From: Microbacterium paraoxydans
GTDB taxonomy: Bacteria > Actinomycetota > Actinomycetes > Actinomycetales > Microbacteriaceae
Reading direction: 5' to 3'
Assembly: GCF_900105335.1 (NCBI RefSeq)
Contig: NZ_LT629770.1
Coordinates: 248,001 to 312,000 of the forward strand
Length of the DNA: 64,000 nt
Of the stretch, positions 17,252 to 24,732 are shown piece by piece (position 1 is the stretch's first letter; each line of letters starts with the position of its first letter). Made by a program: the position numbers and the translations under genes. Below the pieces are notes generated by a model, which made no database searches, had not been told where the DNA came from, and saw nothing but the letters and a program-made list of their open reading frames with translations.

Positions 17252-18082
17252 ATGCACCTGCTCGAAGCACTGATCCTGGGAATCGTCCAGGGTCTCACCG
17301 AGTTCCTGCCGATCTCCTCCAGCGCCCATCTGCGTGTCGTCGGGACGTTCCTACCGTCCGGAGAGGATCCGGGCGCGGCGTTCACCGCCATCACGCAGAT
17401 CGGCACCGAGGCCGCGGTCGTCGTGTTCTTCTGGCGGGACATCGTCCGCATCATCTCCCAGTGGTTCCGATCCCTCGCCGGCAAGGTGCCGCGGAACGAT
17501 CCGGACGCGCGCATGGGCTGGCTCATCATCATCGGCAGCATCCCGATCGTGCTGCTCGGGCTCCTGTTCCAGGACCAGATCGAGACCGTCTTCCGGTCGC
17601 TCTGGATCGTGGCGATCATGCTCATCGTGTTCGGCATCCTCCTGGGCATCGCCGACCACGTCGGTGCCAAGCGGCGCACGCTCGACGACCTGACCTACCC
17701 GCACGGCATCGCCTTCGGTCTCGCGCAGGCGCTCGCCCTCATCCCCGGTGTCTCGCGATCCGGTGGCACGATCACCATGGGTCTCTTCCTCGGCTATGAG
17801 CGCGCCGCCGCCGCCCGCTACGCCTTCCTGCTGGCGATCCCGGCCGTTTTCGGCAGCGGCTTCTACCAGCTGTTCAAGAGCTGGGGCGAGCCGTCCTTCT
17901 TCTCGCTCGGCGACACGGTGGCCGCGACGGGCGTCGCCTTCGTCGTCGCACTCGGCGTGATCGCGTTCTTCATGAACTGGATCTCGAAGCGCAGCTTCCT
18001 GCCGTTCGTGATCTACCGGATCCTGCTCGGTGGCGTGCTGCTCGTGCTGCTCGCGATGGGTGTCATCCCCGCGTCCGCCTGA
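17252..18082 (+). CDS. uppP: Undecaprenyl-diphosphatase
   Basis: A 276-residue integral membrane phosphatase of the BacA/UppP family, with about eight hydrophobic segments. Motif 1 is [20 protein letters not shown] at residues 9-28, containing the essential E and SSSAH; motif 2 is [17 protein letters not shown] with the catalytic serine/arginine. It dephosphorylates undecaprenyl diphosphate so that the lipid carrier for peptidoglycan can be reused, and overproduction is known to give bacitracin resistance. The stop abuts the stop of the convergent PAC2 gene with no gap. Confidence 0.95.
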   Translation: MHLLEALILGIVQGLTEFLPISSSAHLRVVGTFLPSGEDPGAAFTAITQIGTEAAVVVFFWRDIVRIISQWFRSLAGKVPRNDPDARMGWLIIIGSIPIVLLGLLFQDQIETVFRSLWIVAIMLIVFGILLGIADHVGAKRRTLDDLTYPHGIAFGLAQALALIPGVSRSGGTITMGLFLGYERAAAARYAFLLAIPAVFGSGFYQLFKSWGEPSFFSLGDTVAATGVAFVVALGVIAFFMNWISKRSFLPFVIYRILLGGVLLVLLAMGVIPASA

Positions 18083-18931
18083 TCAGCGCTTGCGGTCGCC
18101 CCGGCCGTCGTCGCGGCGACGCAGGTACCGCTCGAACGCCTGGGCGATCGCGTCCCCGGAGGCGTCGGGGGAGTCCCACGTGTCCCGGGTGCGCTCCAGC
18201 TGCCGGATGTACTCCGCCATGTCCTCGTCCTCGGACGCGGCGGCATCGATCGACGCCTCCCAGGCCGCGGCCTCCGTGCGCAGGTGCCGGCGGTCCACGT
18301 CCACCCCGGTCAGCTCCTCGAGACGGTCGAGGAGGGCCAGGGTGACCTTCGGCGACGGCGCTGCCGAGGCCACGTAGTGCGGGACGCTGGCCCAGAGGCT
18401 CACGGAGGGGATACCCGCGTTCTCAGCGAAGTGCTCCAGCACGGTGAGGATGCCGACGGGGCCCTCGTACACCGAACGCTCCAGGGCGTGGGCCTCCCGG
18501 ACCTGTTCGTTCTGGCTCGACGCGAAGATCGAGATCGGGCGGGTGTGCGGGACGTCGGAGAGCATCGCGCCGAGGGTCACGAACCCGGTGATGTCGTCGC
18601 GCAGCGCGACATCGATGAACTCGGACGCGAACGCCTGCCAGGTGCGCGCGGGCTCGGCGCCGGTGAGGAGCCAGAACTCCGGGCCGGGGCCCGGGTCTCG
18701 CGGGCGCCACAGTCCGGCCTCCGGCCAGGTCATCTGCCGCCGCCCCTCGGCGTCGAGCCGCGTCGCCGGTCTCGTGTACTGGTAGTCGAAGTAGAGCTCC
18801 GGATCGACCGAATGCACGAGGTCGTAGCCGCCGGCCGCCTGCAGGGCGCCGACGGCTCCCGTCGCGGCCTCGCCGGCGTCATTCCAGCCGTCGAAGGCGG
18901 CGATGATGATACGTGAACCGAGAACGTCCAT
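18083..18931 (-). CDS. PAC2-family protein (proteasome assembly chaperone-like)
   Basis: A 282-residue protein beginning MDVLGSRIIIAAFDGWNDAG, the hallmark of the actinobacterial PAC2 family, followed by a Rossmann-like region with GILTVLEHFAENAGIPSVSL and a C-terminal acidic helical tail (AAASEDEDMAEYIRQLERT). The family resembles eukaryotic proteasome assembly chaperones, but its bacterial role is not established. In many actinobacteria it lies near trmI and the Pup-proteasome genes; here trmI is nearby while proteasome genes are not seen. AAGGGAG precedes ATG 18931. The gene is divergent from the HAD phosphatase. Confidence 0.85.
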   Translation of the reverse strand: MDVLGSRIIIAAFDGWNDAGEAATGAVGALQAAGGYDLVHSVDPELYFDYQYTRPATRLDAEGRRQMTWPEAGLWRPRDPGPGPEFWLLTGAEPARTWQAFASEFIDVALRDDITGFVTLGAMLSDVPHTRPISIFASSQNEQVREAHALERSVYEGPVGILTVLEHFAENAGIPSVSLWASVPHYVASAAPSPKVTLALLDRLEELTGVDVDRRHLRTEAAAWEASIDAAASEDEDMAEYIRQLERTRDTWDSPDASGDAIAQAFERYLRRRDDGRGDRKR

Positions 18932-19006
18932 GCCGTGCTCCCTTCGCGGTCGAGGATTCGATCCCCCCAGGCTAGCCCGCGACGAGGGGATGTGGGCGGG
19001 CCCGGC

Positions 19007-19012
19007 TAGCAT
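19007..19012 (+). promoter_or_regulatory. Leaderless -10 candidate for the HAD-trmI operon
   Basis: TAGCAT ends 7 bases before GTG 19020 and overlaps the in-frame ATG 19011, which would therefore lie upstream of the transcript. This supports GTG 19020 as the start. Confidence 0.55.
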
Positions 19013-19019
19013 GGGTTCA

Positions 19020-19703
19020 GTGAGCAACAAGCCCCGCGCGGTCCTCTGGGACATGGATGGAACACTCGTCGACACCGAGCCGTACTGGATGGCGGCCGAG
19101 ACTGCTCTGGTGGAGTCGTTCGGCGGCACCTGGTCCCATGAGGACGCCTTGCAGCTCGTGGGCAGCGGCCTCATCGACAGCGCGATCATCCTCCAGGGCG
19201 CGGGGGTCGACATGGCTCCCGAGGCGATCGTCTCGCACCTCACGAGTGCGGTGCAGGAGTCGCTGCGGACCCGGGGTGTGCCCTTCCGACCGGGCGCTCA
19301 GGAGCTTCTCCGCGACCTCCGCGCCGCCGGGATCCCGACCGGACTGGTGACGATGTCGCTGCGCCGGATGGCTCTCGACGTGGTCGGGCTGATCGAGTTC
19401 GAGGCGTTCGACATCGTCGTCGCCGGAGACGACGTCGACAACCCCAAGCCGCACCCGGAGCCCTACCTCCAGGCCGCGGCGCTCCTCGATGTGGACATCG
19501 CCGAGGTCGTGGTCATCGAGGATTCCCCGACCGGTCTCCGCGCGGGCCTCGCCTCCGGAGCGCTGACGCTCGGCGTGCCCCACATCGTCCCGCTCGACGG
19601 CCTCGGCGCCCACGAGCTGTGGCCGACCCTCGACGGCCGCGGTGCCGCCGACCTCGTGGAGCTCTTCGGCTCCCGCGCCGCGATCACGGAGGCCACCCGA
19701 TGA
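19020..19703 (+). CDS. HAD-superfamily hydrolase (beta-phosphoglucomutase/phosphatase-like)
   Basis: A 227-residue haloacid dehalogenase-type phosphatase. Motif I is LWDMDGTLVDTEPYW with the nucleophilic aspartate, motif II is VTMSL (Ser/Thr), motif III is the lysine of NPKPHPEPYL, and motif IV is VIEDSPTGLRAG. The small helical cap between motifs I and II marks subfamily I. It hydrolyses a phosphorylated metabolite that the sequence does not identify. GTG 19020 was chosen from the promoter spacing; ATG 19011 is the alternative. The stop overlaps the trmI start (ATGA), so the two are co-translated. Confidence 0.88.
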   Translation: MSNKPRAVLWDMDGTLVDTEPYWMAAETALVESFGGTWSHEDALQLVGSGLIDSAIILQGAGVDMAPEAIVSHLTSAVQESLRTRGVPFRPGAQELLRDLRAAGIPTGLVTMSLRRMALDVVGLIEFEAFDIVVAGDDVDNPKPHPEPYLQAAALLDVDIAEVVVIEDSPTGLRAGLASGALTLGVPHIVPLDGLGAHELWPTLDGRGAADLVELFGSRAAITEATR

Positions 19704-20719
19704 CGACCACGTCCGCCCCGCGCCCCAGCGGCCCCTTCCGTGAGGGCGACCGCGTGCAGCTCACCGGCCCGAAGGGTCGCCTGCACACTGTGACGCTCCG
19801 CGAAGACGGCGAGCTGCACACCCACCACGGCGTCCTCCGGCACCGAGACCTCATCGGGCTCCCCGATGGCTCGGTCGTGGCGAACAGTTCCGGGCACGAG
19901 TACCTGGCGCTGCGACCGCTGCTGCGGGACTTCGCGATGTCGATGCCGCGCGGTGCCGCGATCGTCTACCCGAAGGACGCGGCGCAGATCGTCATGCAGG
20001 CCGACATCTTCCCCGGCGCCACCGTCGTCGAGGCCGGTGTCGGGTCCGGTGCTCTGTCGCTCTCGCTCCTCAGGGCCGTGGGCTCCACGGGGCGCCTGCT
20101 CTCCTTCGAGCGCCGCGAGGACTTCGCGGAGGTGGCGCAGGCGAACGTCGAGACCTTCTTCGGGGAGCGCCCCGACTCCTGGCGCGTCGTCGTCGGTGAC
20201 CTCGTCGCCGCGCTGCCCGCGGAAGTCGAGCCCGGCACCGTCGACCGGGTGGTGCTCGACATGCTCGCGCCCTGGGAGTGCATCGAGGCGGTGGCGGAGG
20301 CGCTGACCCCCGGCGGTGTCGTGCTCTGCTACATCGCCACCGCCACGCAGCTCTCCCGCGTCGCCGAGTTCATCCGCGGCACCGGGCTCTTCACCGACCC
20401 CGAGGCGTCGGAGACCATGGTCCGCGGGTGGCACGTGGAGGGGCTGGCTGTCCGACCGGACCACCGCATGGTCGCCCACACCGGATTCCTCCTCACGGCC
20501 CGCAGGCTCGCCCCGGGCGCCGTGGCCCCGTCTGTGAAGCGTCGGGCCTCGAAGAGCAGTTACAGGGACGAGGATGTGGAGCTGTGGACCCCGGGCGCGG
20601 TGGGCGATCGCGAGATCACGGACAAGAACCTCCGCAAACGCGCCCGCGAAGCAGGGAAAGCCGCCGAGGGCGCGCGGTTGGCGGCTGCATCGCGCGAATC
20701 CGAGCACCCGACGGAATAG
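19700..20719 (+). CDS. trmI: tRNA (adenine-58-N1)-methyltransferase
   Basis: A 339-residue TrmI-type enzyme: a small N-terminal beta domain (FREGDRVQLTGPKGRLHTV), then a Rossmann methyltransferase with the SAM-binding VVEAGVGSGALSLSLLRAVG, the acidic LLSFERRED, and the catalytic-region motif VVLDMLAPWECI. It methylates A58 in the T loop of tRNAs. A basic, Ala/Glu-rich C-terminal tail (about residues 285-339) extends past the core and resembles tails of other actinobacterial versions. GGAGG precedes ATG 19700. In mycobacteria and relatives this gene begins the run leading to the Pup-proteasome genes. Confidence 0.93.
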   Translation: MTTTSAPRPSGPFREGDRVQLTGPKGRLHTVTLREDGELHTHHGVLRHRDLIGLPDGSVVANSSGHEYLALRPLLRDFAMSMPRGAAIVYPKDAAQIVMQADIFPGATVVEAGVGSGALSLSLLRAVGSTGRLLSFERREDFAEVAQANVETFFGERPDSWRVVVGDLVAALPAEVEPGTVDRVVLDMLAPWECIEAVAEALTPGGVVLCYIATATQLSRVAEFIRGTGLFTDPEASETMVRGWHVEGLAVRPDHRMVAHTGFLLTARRLAPGAVAPSVKRRASKSSYRDEDVELWTPGAVGDREITDKNLRKRAREAGKAAEGARLAAASRESEHPTE

Positions 20720-20722
20720 ACT
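20717..20722 (+). promoter_or_regulatory. Leaderless -10 candidate for the lipoprotein-pafBC operon
   Basis: TAGACT begins with the trmI stop codon and ends 7 bases before GTG 20730, giving pafBC a promoter independent of trmI. Confidence 0.5.
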
Positions 20723-20729
20723 GGAGCGC

Positions 20730-21662
20730 GTGCGTAAAACGTCCGCCGTTCTGGCCTCCCTCAGCCTCGCCGCCCTCGCCCTGACGGGGTGCAGCGTGAC
20801 CTCTTCGTCCGCCGATGCCACATGCGATCGCGACGGACACGCCAACGGCATTGACAGCGCCGTCACGGTCAGCGGCGAGGTCGGCTCCGAGCCCGAGGTG
20901 GAGATCTTCGCACCGGTGCGTCTCACGGAGACGTCCTACGCCGACGCGGTCACGGGGGACGGGCGTGCCCTCGTGGATGACGCCCAGCCGCTCATCGCGC
21001 AGATCTCGATCTACAACGGCGCGACGGGCGAGCAGATCTTCCAGACGACGTACGACGAGGGGAACACCCGCCCGTCGACGATCGGCTCCTGGGCAACGCA
21101 GTCTCCTGGGCTCGCCGATGTCCTGGAGTGCGCGACGGGTGGCACGCGCATCGTCGCGGGTCTGACCCCGGAGGACTTCGGCGAGGCGAACCTCGGTGGC
21201 TTCGGCATGGGGGAGGACGACATCGCAGTGTTCGTGATCGATGTCGTCGACGCCTTCCTCCCGAAGGCCGAGGGCACGCTGCAGTTCAATGACGCGCAGG
21301 GCATGCCGACCGTGGTGCGCGCCGACGACGGCACCCCGGGCATCATCATCCCCGACAGCGCTGCCCCGGAGGAGCAGGTCGTCCAGACACTGATCCGCGG
21401 AGACGGCGAGAAGCTGACCGACGAGCAGACGCCACTCGTCCACTTCACCGCGGTGAACTGGGACGACAAGTCCGTCCTGCAGAGCACGTGGGGACAGTCC
21501 GCCACCGACAGCATCCGACAGATCGCCGCCCCGGTGGCCGACGCGTTGGTCGGGAAGCCGGTCGGCTCCCAGGTCCTCGTCGTCCTGCCGAAGACCGAGA
21601 GTTCCGCCGCGATGGCCGTCGTGGTCGACATCCTCGGCGTGTCCCCGGTCTCCGCACCCTGA
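20730..21662 (+). CDS. FKBP-type peptidyl-prolyl isomerase-like lipoprotein
   Basis: A 310-residue secreted lipoprotein. Residues 1-22 form a signal peptide with positive start VRKT, hydrophobic core and lipobox LTGC (Cys at about 21). Two repeats resembling FKBP domains follow; the second (about 210-310) has VVQTLIRGDGEKLTDEQTPL, the VNWDDKSVLQSTWG strand and a terminal VVDILGV, matching the FKBP outline, while the first is degenerate. It would assist folding of exported proteins outside the membrane. It sits directly before pafB, where Micrococcales relatives often carry it downstream of pafA. Isomerase activity is uncertain because several FKBP pocket aromatics are not obvious. Confidence 0.75.
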   Translation: MRKTSAVLASLSLAALALTGCSVTSSSADATCDRDGHANGIDSAVTVSGEVGSEPEVEIFAPVRLTETSYADAVTGDGRALVDDAQPLIAQISIYNGATGEQIFQTTYDEGNTRPSTIGSWATQSPGLADVLECATGGTRIVAGLTPEDFGEANLGGFGMGEDDIAVFVIDVVDAFLPKAEGTLQFNDAQGMPTVVRADDGTPGIIIPDSAAPEEQVVQTLIRGDGEKLTDEQTPLVHFTAVNWDDKSVLQSTWGQSATDSIRQIAAPVADALVGKPVGSQVLVVLPKTESSAAMAVVVDILGVSPVSAP

Positions 21663-22654
21663 TGGCTGCCCGGATCCCTGCCGAAGAGCGCCTGACGAAC
21701 CTCGTCGTGGCGCTGATGGCGACGGAGATCGGGCTCACCAAGCAGCAGATCCTCGACAACGTCTCCGGCTATCGCCAACGCGCCGATGCAGGGACGCGTT
21801 CGGATGCTCTGGAGAAGATGTTCGAGCGGGACAAGGACGAGCTGCGCGCGCTCGGCGTCCCGATCGAGACGATCGGCGACGCCGCCGACCCGAACGACCT
21901 GCGGGAGGCCCGATACCGCATTCCGCAAGCGGAATACGACCTGCCAGGAGACATCGAGTTCTCGCCGGCGGAGCTTGCCGTGCTCCGCCTCGCCGGTAGC
22001 GTCTGGAGCGCGGAGTCCGTCTCGGGAGACGCGCAGTCCGGCGTCCGGAAGATCCGCGCCCTGGGCATCGACGGCGATGAGCCGATCATCGGCTTCGCGC
22101 CGCGGATCACCGCACGCGACGCTGCTTTCGCGCCTTTGCAGGACGCGATCGAAAGCCGCAGGGTGGTCTCCTTCGACTATCTGAAGCCGGGGGAAGACGC
22201 TCCCCGGCGTCGACGCATCCGTCCGCTCGCGTTGGTGGACTATGAAGCACGCTGGCATGTCTACGGCGTAGACGTCGACATCGAAGAGGACCGGACGTTT
22301 CTGCTCAGCCGCATCGTCGGTGACGTCGTCGTGAGTGCGACCACGTTCGACGCGGCGTTGCGGGAGGGCGCGGGGGATCGGGCGCTGAGCGGCCTCGAAC
22401 GTGTCGCCGCCGAGAACTCAGCGCTGCTGGAGGTGACCCCCGGTACCGAAGCTGCACTGCGCCTGGGCCGGCGTGCGACACCCGCTGCCCAAGGCATCCG
22501 CGTGCCCTTCGTCGATCTGCACATCCTGGCGGACGAGCTGGCGTCCTATGGACCCGAGGTCCGCGTCGTGGAGCCCGCACCGCTCAGGGACGCAGTGATC
22601 AGCCGTCTGCGCGCGGTGGTCCAGGCCCACATCGATACGGAGGTGTCGGCATGA
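21662..22654 (+). CDS. pafB: WYL-domain transcriptional activator PafB
   Basis: A 330-residue regulator: N-terminal winged helix-turn-helix (RLTNLVVALMATEIGLTKQQI), a middle helical part and a WYL domain (about residues 155-235) with the segment VDYEARWHVYGVDVDIEEDR in place of the canonical W-Y-L positions, then the WCX C-terminal extension. With PafC it forms a heterodimer that activates the LexA-independent DNA-damage response in mycobacteria. ATG 21662 overlaps the lipoprotein stop by one base (TGATG), and the end overlaps pafC by ATGA. No pafA is upstream in this window. Confidence 0.85.
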   Translation: MAARIPAEERLTNLVVALMATEIGLTKQQILDNVSGYRQRADAGTRSDALEKMFERDKDELRALGVPIETIGDAADPNDLREARYRIPQAEYDLPGDIEFSPAELAVLRLAGSVWSAESVSGDAQSGVRKIRALGIDGDEPIIGFAPRITARDAAFAPLQDAIESRRVVSFDYLKPGEDAPRRRRIRPLALVDYEARWHVYGVDVDIEEDRTFLLSRIVGDVVVSATTFDAALREGAGDRALSGLERVAAENSALLEVTPGTEAALRLGRRATPAAQGIRVPFVDLHILADELASYGPEVRVVEPAPLRDAVISRLRAVVQAHIDTEVSA

Positions 22655-23634
22655 GCGGTGCGCCCAAGCCTCTCCTCGCCGCGGAGCGCGTGCGTCTCTA
22701 CCTGACGCTCGTCCCGTATCTGCTCGAGCACGGGCAGGTCTCGCTCGCCGAGGCCGCCGAGGAGTTCGGGGTGACCCCGCGGGAGATGCGGGCGATGGTC
22801 GAGAAGCTGACCGTCATCGGCCTTCCCGGCGAGGCGGGCTACTGGCAGCAGCCGCAGGAGATGTTCGACATCAACTGGGATCTCCTCGACCTCGAGGACG
22901 TCATCGAGATCACGAACGACGTGGCCCTGCGTCGAGTGCCGCGTTTTACGGCGCGTGAGGCTGCGGCCCTGCTCGCGGGCCTGCAGATGGTCGCCGCCGT
23001 GCCTGCCGTGTCCGACTCCGGCCTCGTGGCCGGGCTCATCTCCAAGCTCTCGCGGGGAGCCGCTGACGCCCCGGCCGACGTCGTCGTCGCCCCGACCGCG
23101 GTGGACGAGGTGCGCGAGGTCGTCTCCCGCGGCCTGCAGAAGGGCGTGGCGGTCTCGTTCACCTACCAGGCTCCCGACGCCGCCCCGACGACCCGGACCG
23201 TGGATCCCGTGCAGATCCTCATCACCAACGGACAGTGGTACCTGCAGGGCTGGTGCCACATGCGCGAGGCGATGCGCACGTTCCATCTCGATCGTGTCAG
23301 CGCACCGACCCTGACCGACATCCCCAGCACGCACGGCGGCGACCGGGTGCCGGAGGCGTTCGCCGGGCTGGAGGAGGAGCGCGAGGTCACCGTCCGCGTC
23401 CCGGAGCGCCTCGCTCCGCTGCTCAGCGGTTTCGTGCCCACGGAGACGCTCCGCGCGGGCGACGGGATGGTGACGACGCAGCTGCACCTCGCGGACCCCC
23501 GCGGCATCAAACGGCTCGCGGCCCGTTTCGGCGGTGCGATGGAGGTCACGGATCCGGGGATCGCGCGGACCGCCACCCGGGAGTGGGCTGCCGCCGGACT
23601 CGCGCTCTACCACCGGCCTGCGGCCGAGGATTGA
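22651..23634 (+). CDS. pafC: WYL-domain transcriptional activator PafC
   Basis: A 327-residue WYL protein paralogous to PafB. The N-terminal helix-turn-helix includes LAEAAEEFGVTPREMRAMVE; the WYL domain spans about residues 155-230 with LITNGQWYLQGWCHMREAMR showing the W-Y-L signature, and a WCX tail follows. It acts with PafB to control DNA-repair genes. The pafB-pafC-tatA-tatC-helY order is the same as in Mycobacterium tuberculosis (Rv2096c to Rv2092c). Start ATG 22651 overlaps pafB. Confidence 0.87.
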   Translation: MSGAPKPLLAAERVRLYLTLVPYLLEHGQVSLAEAAEEFGVTPREMRAMVEKLTVIGLPGEAGYWQQPQEMFDINWDLLDLEDVIEITNDVALRRVPRFTAREAAALLAGLQMVAAVPAVSDSGLVAGLISKLSRGAADAPADVVVAPTAVDEVREVVSRGLQKGVAVSFTYQAPDAAPTTRTVDPVQILITNGQWYLQGWCHMREAMRTFHLDRVSAPTLTDIPSTHGGDRVPEAFAGLEEEREVTVRVPERLAPLLSGFVPTETLRAGDGMVTTQLHLADPRGIKRLAARFGGAMEVTDPGIARTATREWAAAGLALYHRPAAED

Positions 23635-23638
23635 TCTG

Positions 23639-23644
23639 TAGACT
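23639..23644 (+). promoter_or_regulatory. -10 candidate for tatA
   Basis: TAGACT lies 35 bases before the tatA ATG. The implied leader starts with a small GGGGC/GCCCC hairpin at 23645-23659, so tatAC-helY could be transcribed separately from pafBC. Confidence 0.4.
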
Positions 23645-23679
23645 GGGGCGGAAAGCCCCCCTACGACGGGATTGTCGAT

Positions 23680-23916
23680 ATGTTCGCTGGAATGCAAGGC
23701 TGGCACCTGCTCATCGTGCTGGCCGTTATCCTCCTCCTCTTCGGCGCTGCCAAGCTGCCGGCCCTCGCGAAGAGCATGGGCCAGTCGGCCCGCGTCTTCA
23801 AGGGTGAGATGAAGGCCATGAAGGAAGAAGACGCGGTTCGTGCCGAGTCGGCTCCCGCGGAGCCGACGACGGTGAAGGACTCGGGCACCGACCCTGAGAC
23901 TCCGCCTCGCGCCTGA
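23680..23916 (+). CDS. tatA: Sec-independent translocase subunit TatA
   Basis: A 78-residue protein with a single N-terminal membrane helix (WHLLIVLAVILLLFGAAKLP), the conserved FG-xx-KLP hinge and an amphipathic helix (ALAKSMGQSARVFKGEMKAM), then a flexible acidic tail. This is the full TatA layout. It forms the pore-like assembly that moves folded twin-arginine proteins across the membrane with TatC; a separate TatB is not in the window, as is usual near this locus in actinobacteria. One likely substrate, the amidase at 37302-38087, is encoded in the same window. Confidence 0.95.
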   Translation: MFAGMQGWHLLIVLAVILLLFGAAKLPALAKSMGQSARVFKGEMKAMKEEDAVRAESAPAEPTTVKDSGTDPETPPRA

Positions 23917-23922
23917 CCGGCC

Positions 23923-24732
23923 GTGGCAGCCATCGAACCGACCGTGATGCCGACGGCGGATCGGGATCGGCGGATGTCGCTCGGCGCACATCTCGTCGAA
24001 CTGCGCAAGCGCCTCATGTACGCGGCGATCGCTCTGGTCGTCGGCATGGTCGTGGCGTTCATCATCGCGGACCCGGTCATCCATTTCATCACCGGTCCGA
24101 TCCGCATCATCTCGGAACAGCGAGGTGATGACTTCAGCGCGTTGAACTTCGCGACAGTGACGTCCGCGTTCGACATGCGTATGCGCATCGCCTTCACGAT
24201 CGGCCTGTTCCTCTCCGCACCCGTCTGGCTGTGGCAGATCTGGGCCTTCATCATGCCCGGCCTCACCCGCAAGGAGATCCGTTACACCGTCGGCTTCGTC
24301 GTCGCCGCGGTGCCGCTGTTCTTCGCGGGGTGCTATCTCGGGGTGCAGATCATGCCGCACGTCATCGAGCTCATGTGGAGCTTCACCCCGGAGGGCGGCA
24401 CCAACTTCTACTCCGCGCAGGAGTACTACGACTTCGTGTTCAAGCTGATGATCGTCATCGGCATCTCGTTCGTCCTTCCCGTCTTCCTTGTGGCTCTCAA
24501 CCTCGCCGGCGTGATGTCGGGACGGGCGATCCTCAAAGGGTGGCGCGTGGCGATCCTCATCGCGACGATCTTCGCTGCGCTGGCGACCCCGGCCGCAGAC
24601 GTGGTCAGCATGCTCATGCTGGCCGGCATCCTCATCGTCCTCTTCTTCGCAGCGGCAGGACTCTCCCTCCTCTTCGACCGACGCAAGCGCAAGCGGGACA
24701 CCGCCGCCGGACTCGTCCCGGACGCGCCATGA
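23923..24732 (+). CDS. tatC: Sec-independent translocase subunit TatC
   Basis: A 269-residue polytopic protein with six hydrophobic segments. The receptor region begins MSLGAHLVELRKRLMYAAIA, including the SxxxHLxELRxR signature, and FIMPGLTRKEIRYT is the second conserved loop. TatC recognises the twin-arginine signal and recruits TatA. I give GTG 23923, 6 bases after the tatA stop; ATG 23947 is also in frame and would shorten the protein by 8 residues without touching the core. The end overlaps helY by ATGA. Confidence 0.94.
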   Translation: MAAIEPTVMPTADRDRRMSLGAHLVELRKRLMYAAIALVVGMVVAFIIADPVIHFITGPIRIISEQRGDDFSALNFATVTSAFDMRMRIAFTIGLFLSAPVWLWQIWAFIMPGLTRKEIRYTVGFVVAAVPLFFAGCYLGVQIMPHVIELMWSFTPEGGTNFYSAQEYYDFVFKLMIVIGISFVLPVFLVALNLAGVMSGRAILKGWRVAILIATIFAALATPAADVVSMLMLAGILIVLFFAAAGLSLLFDRRKRKRDTAAGLVPDAP

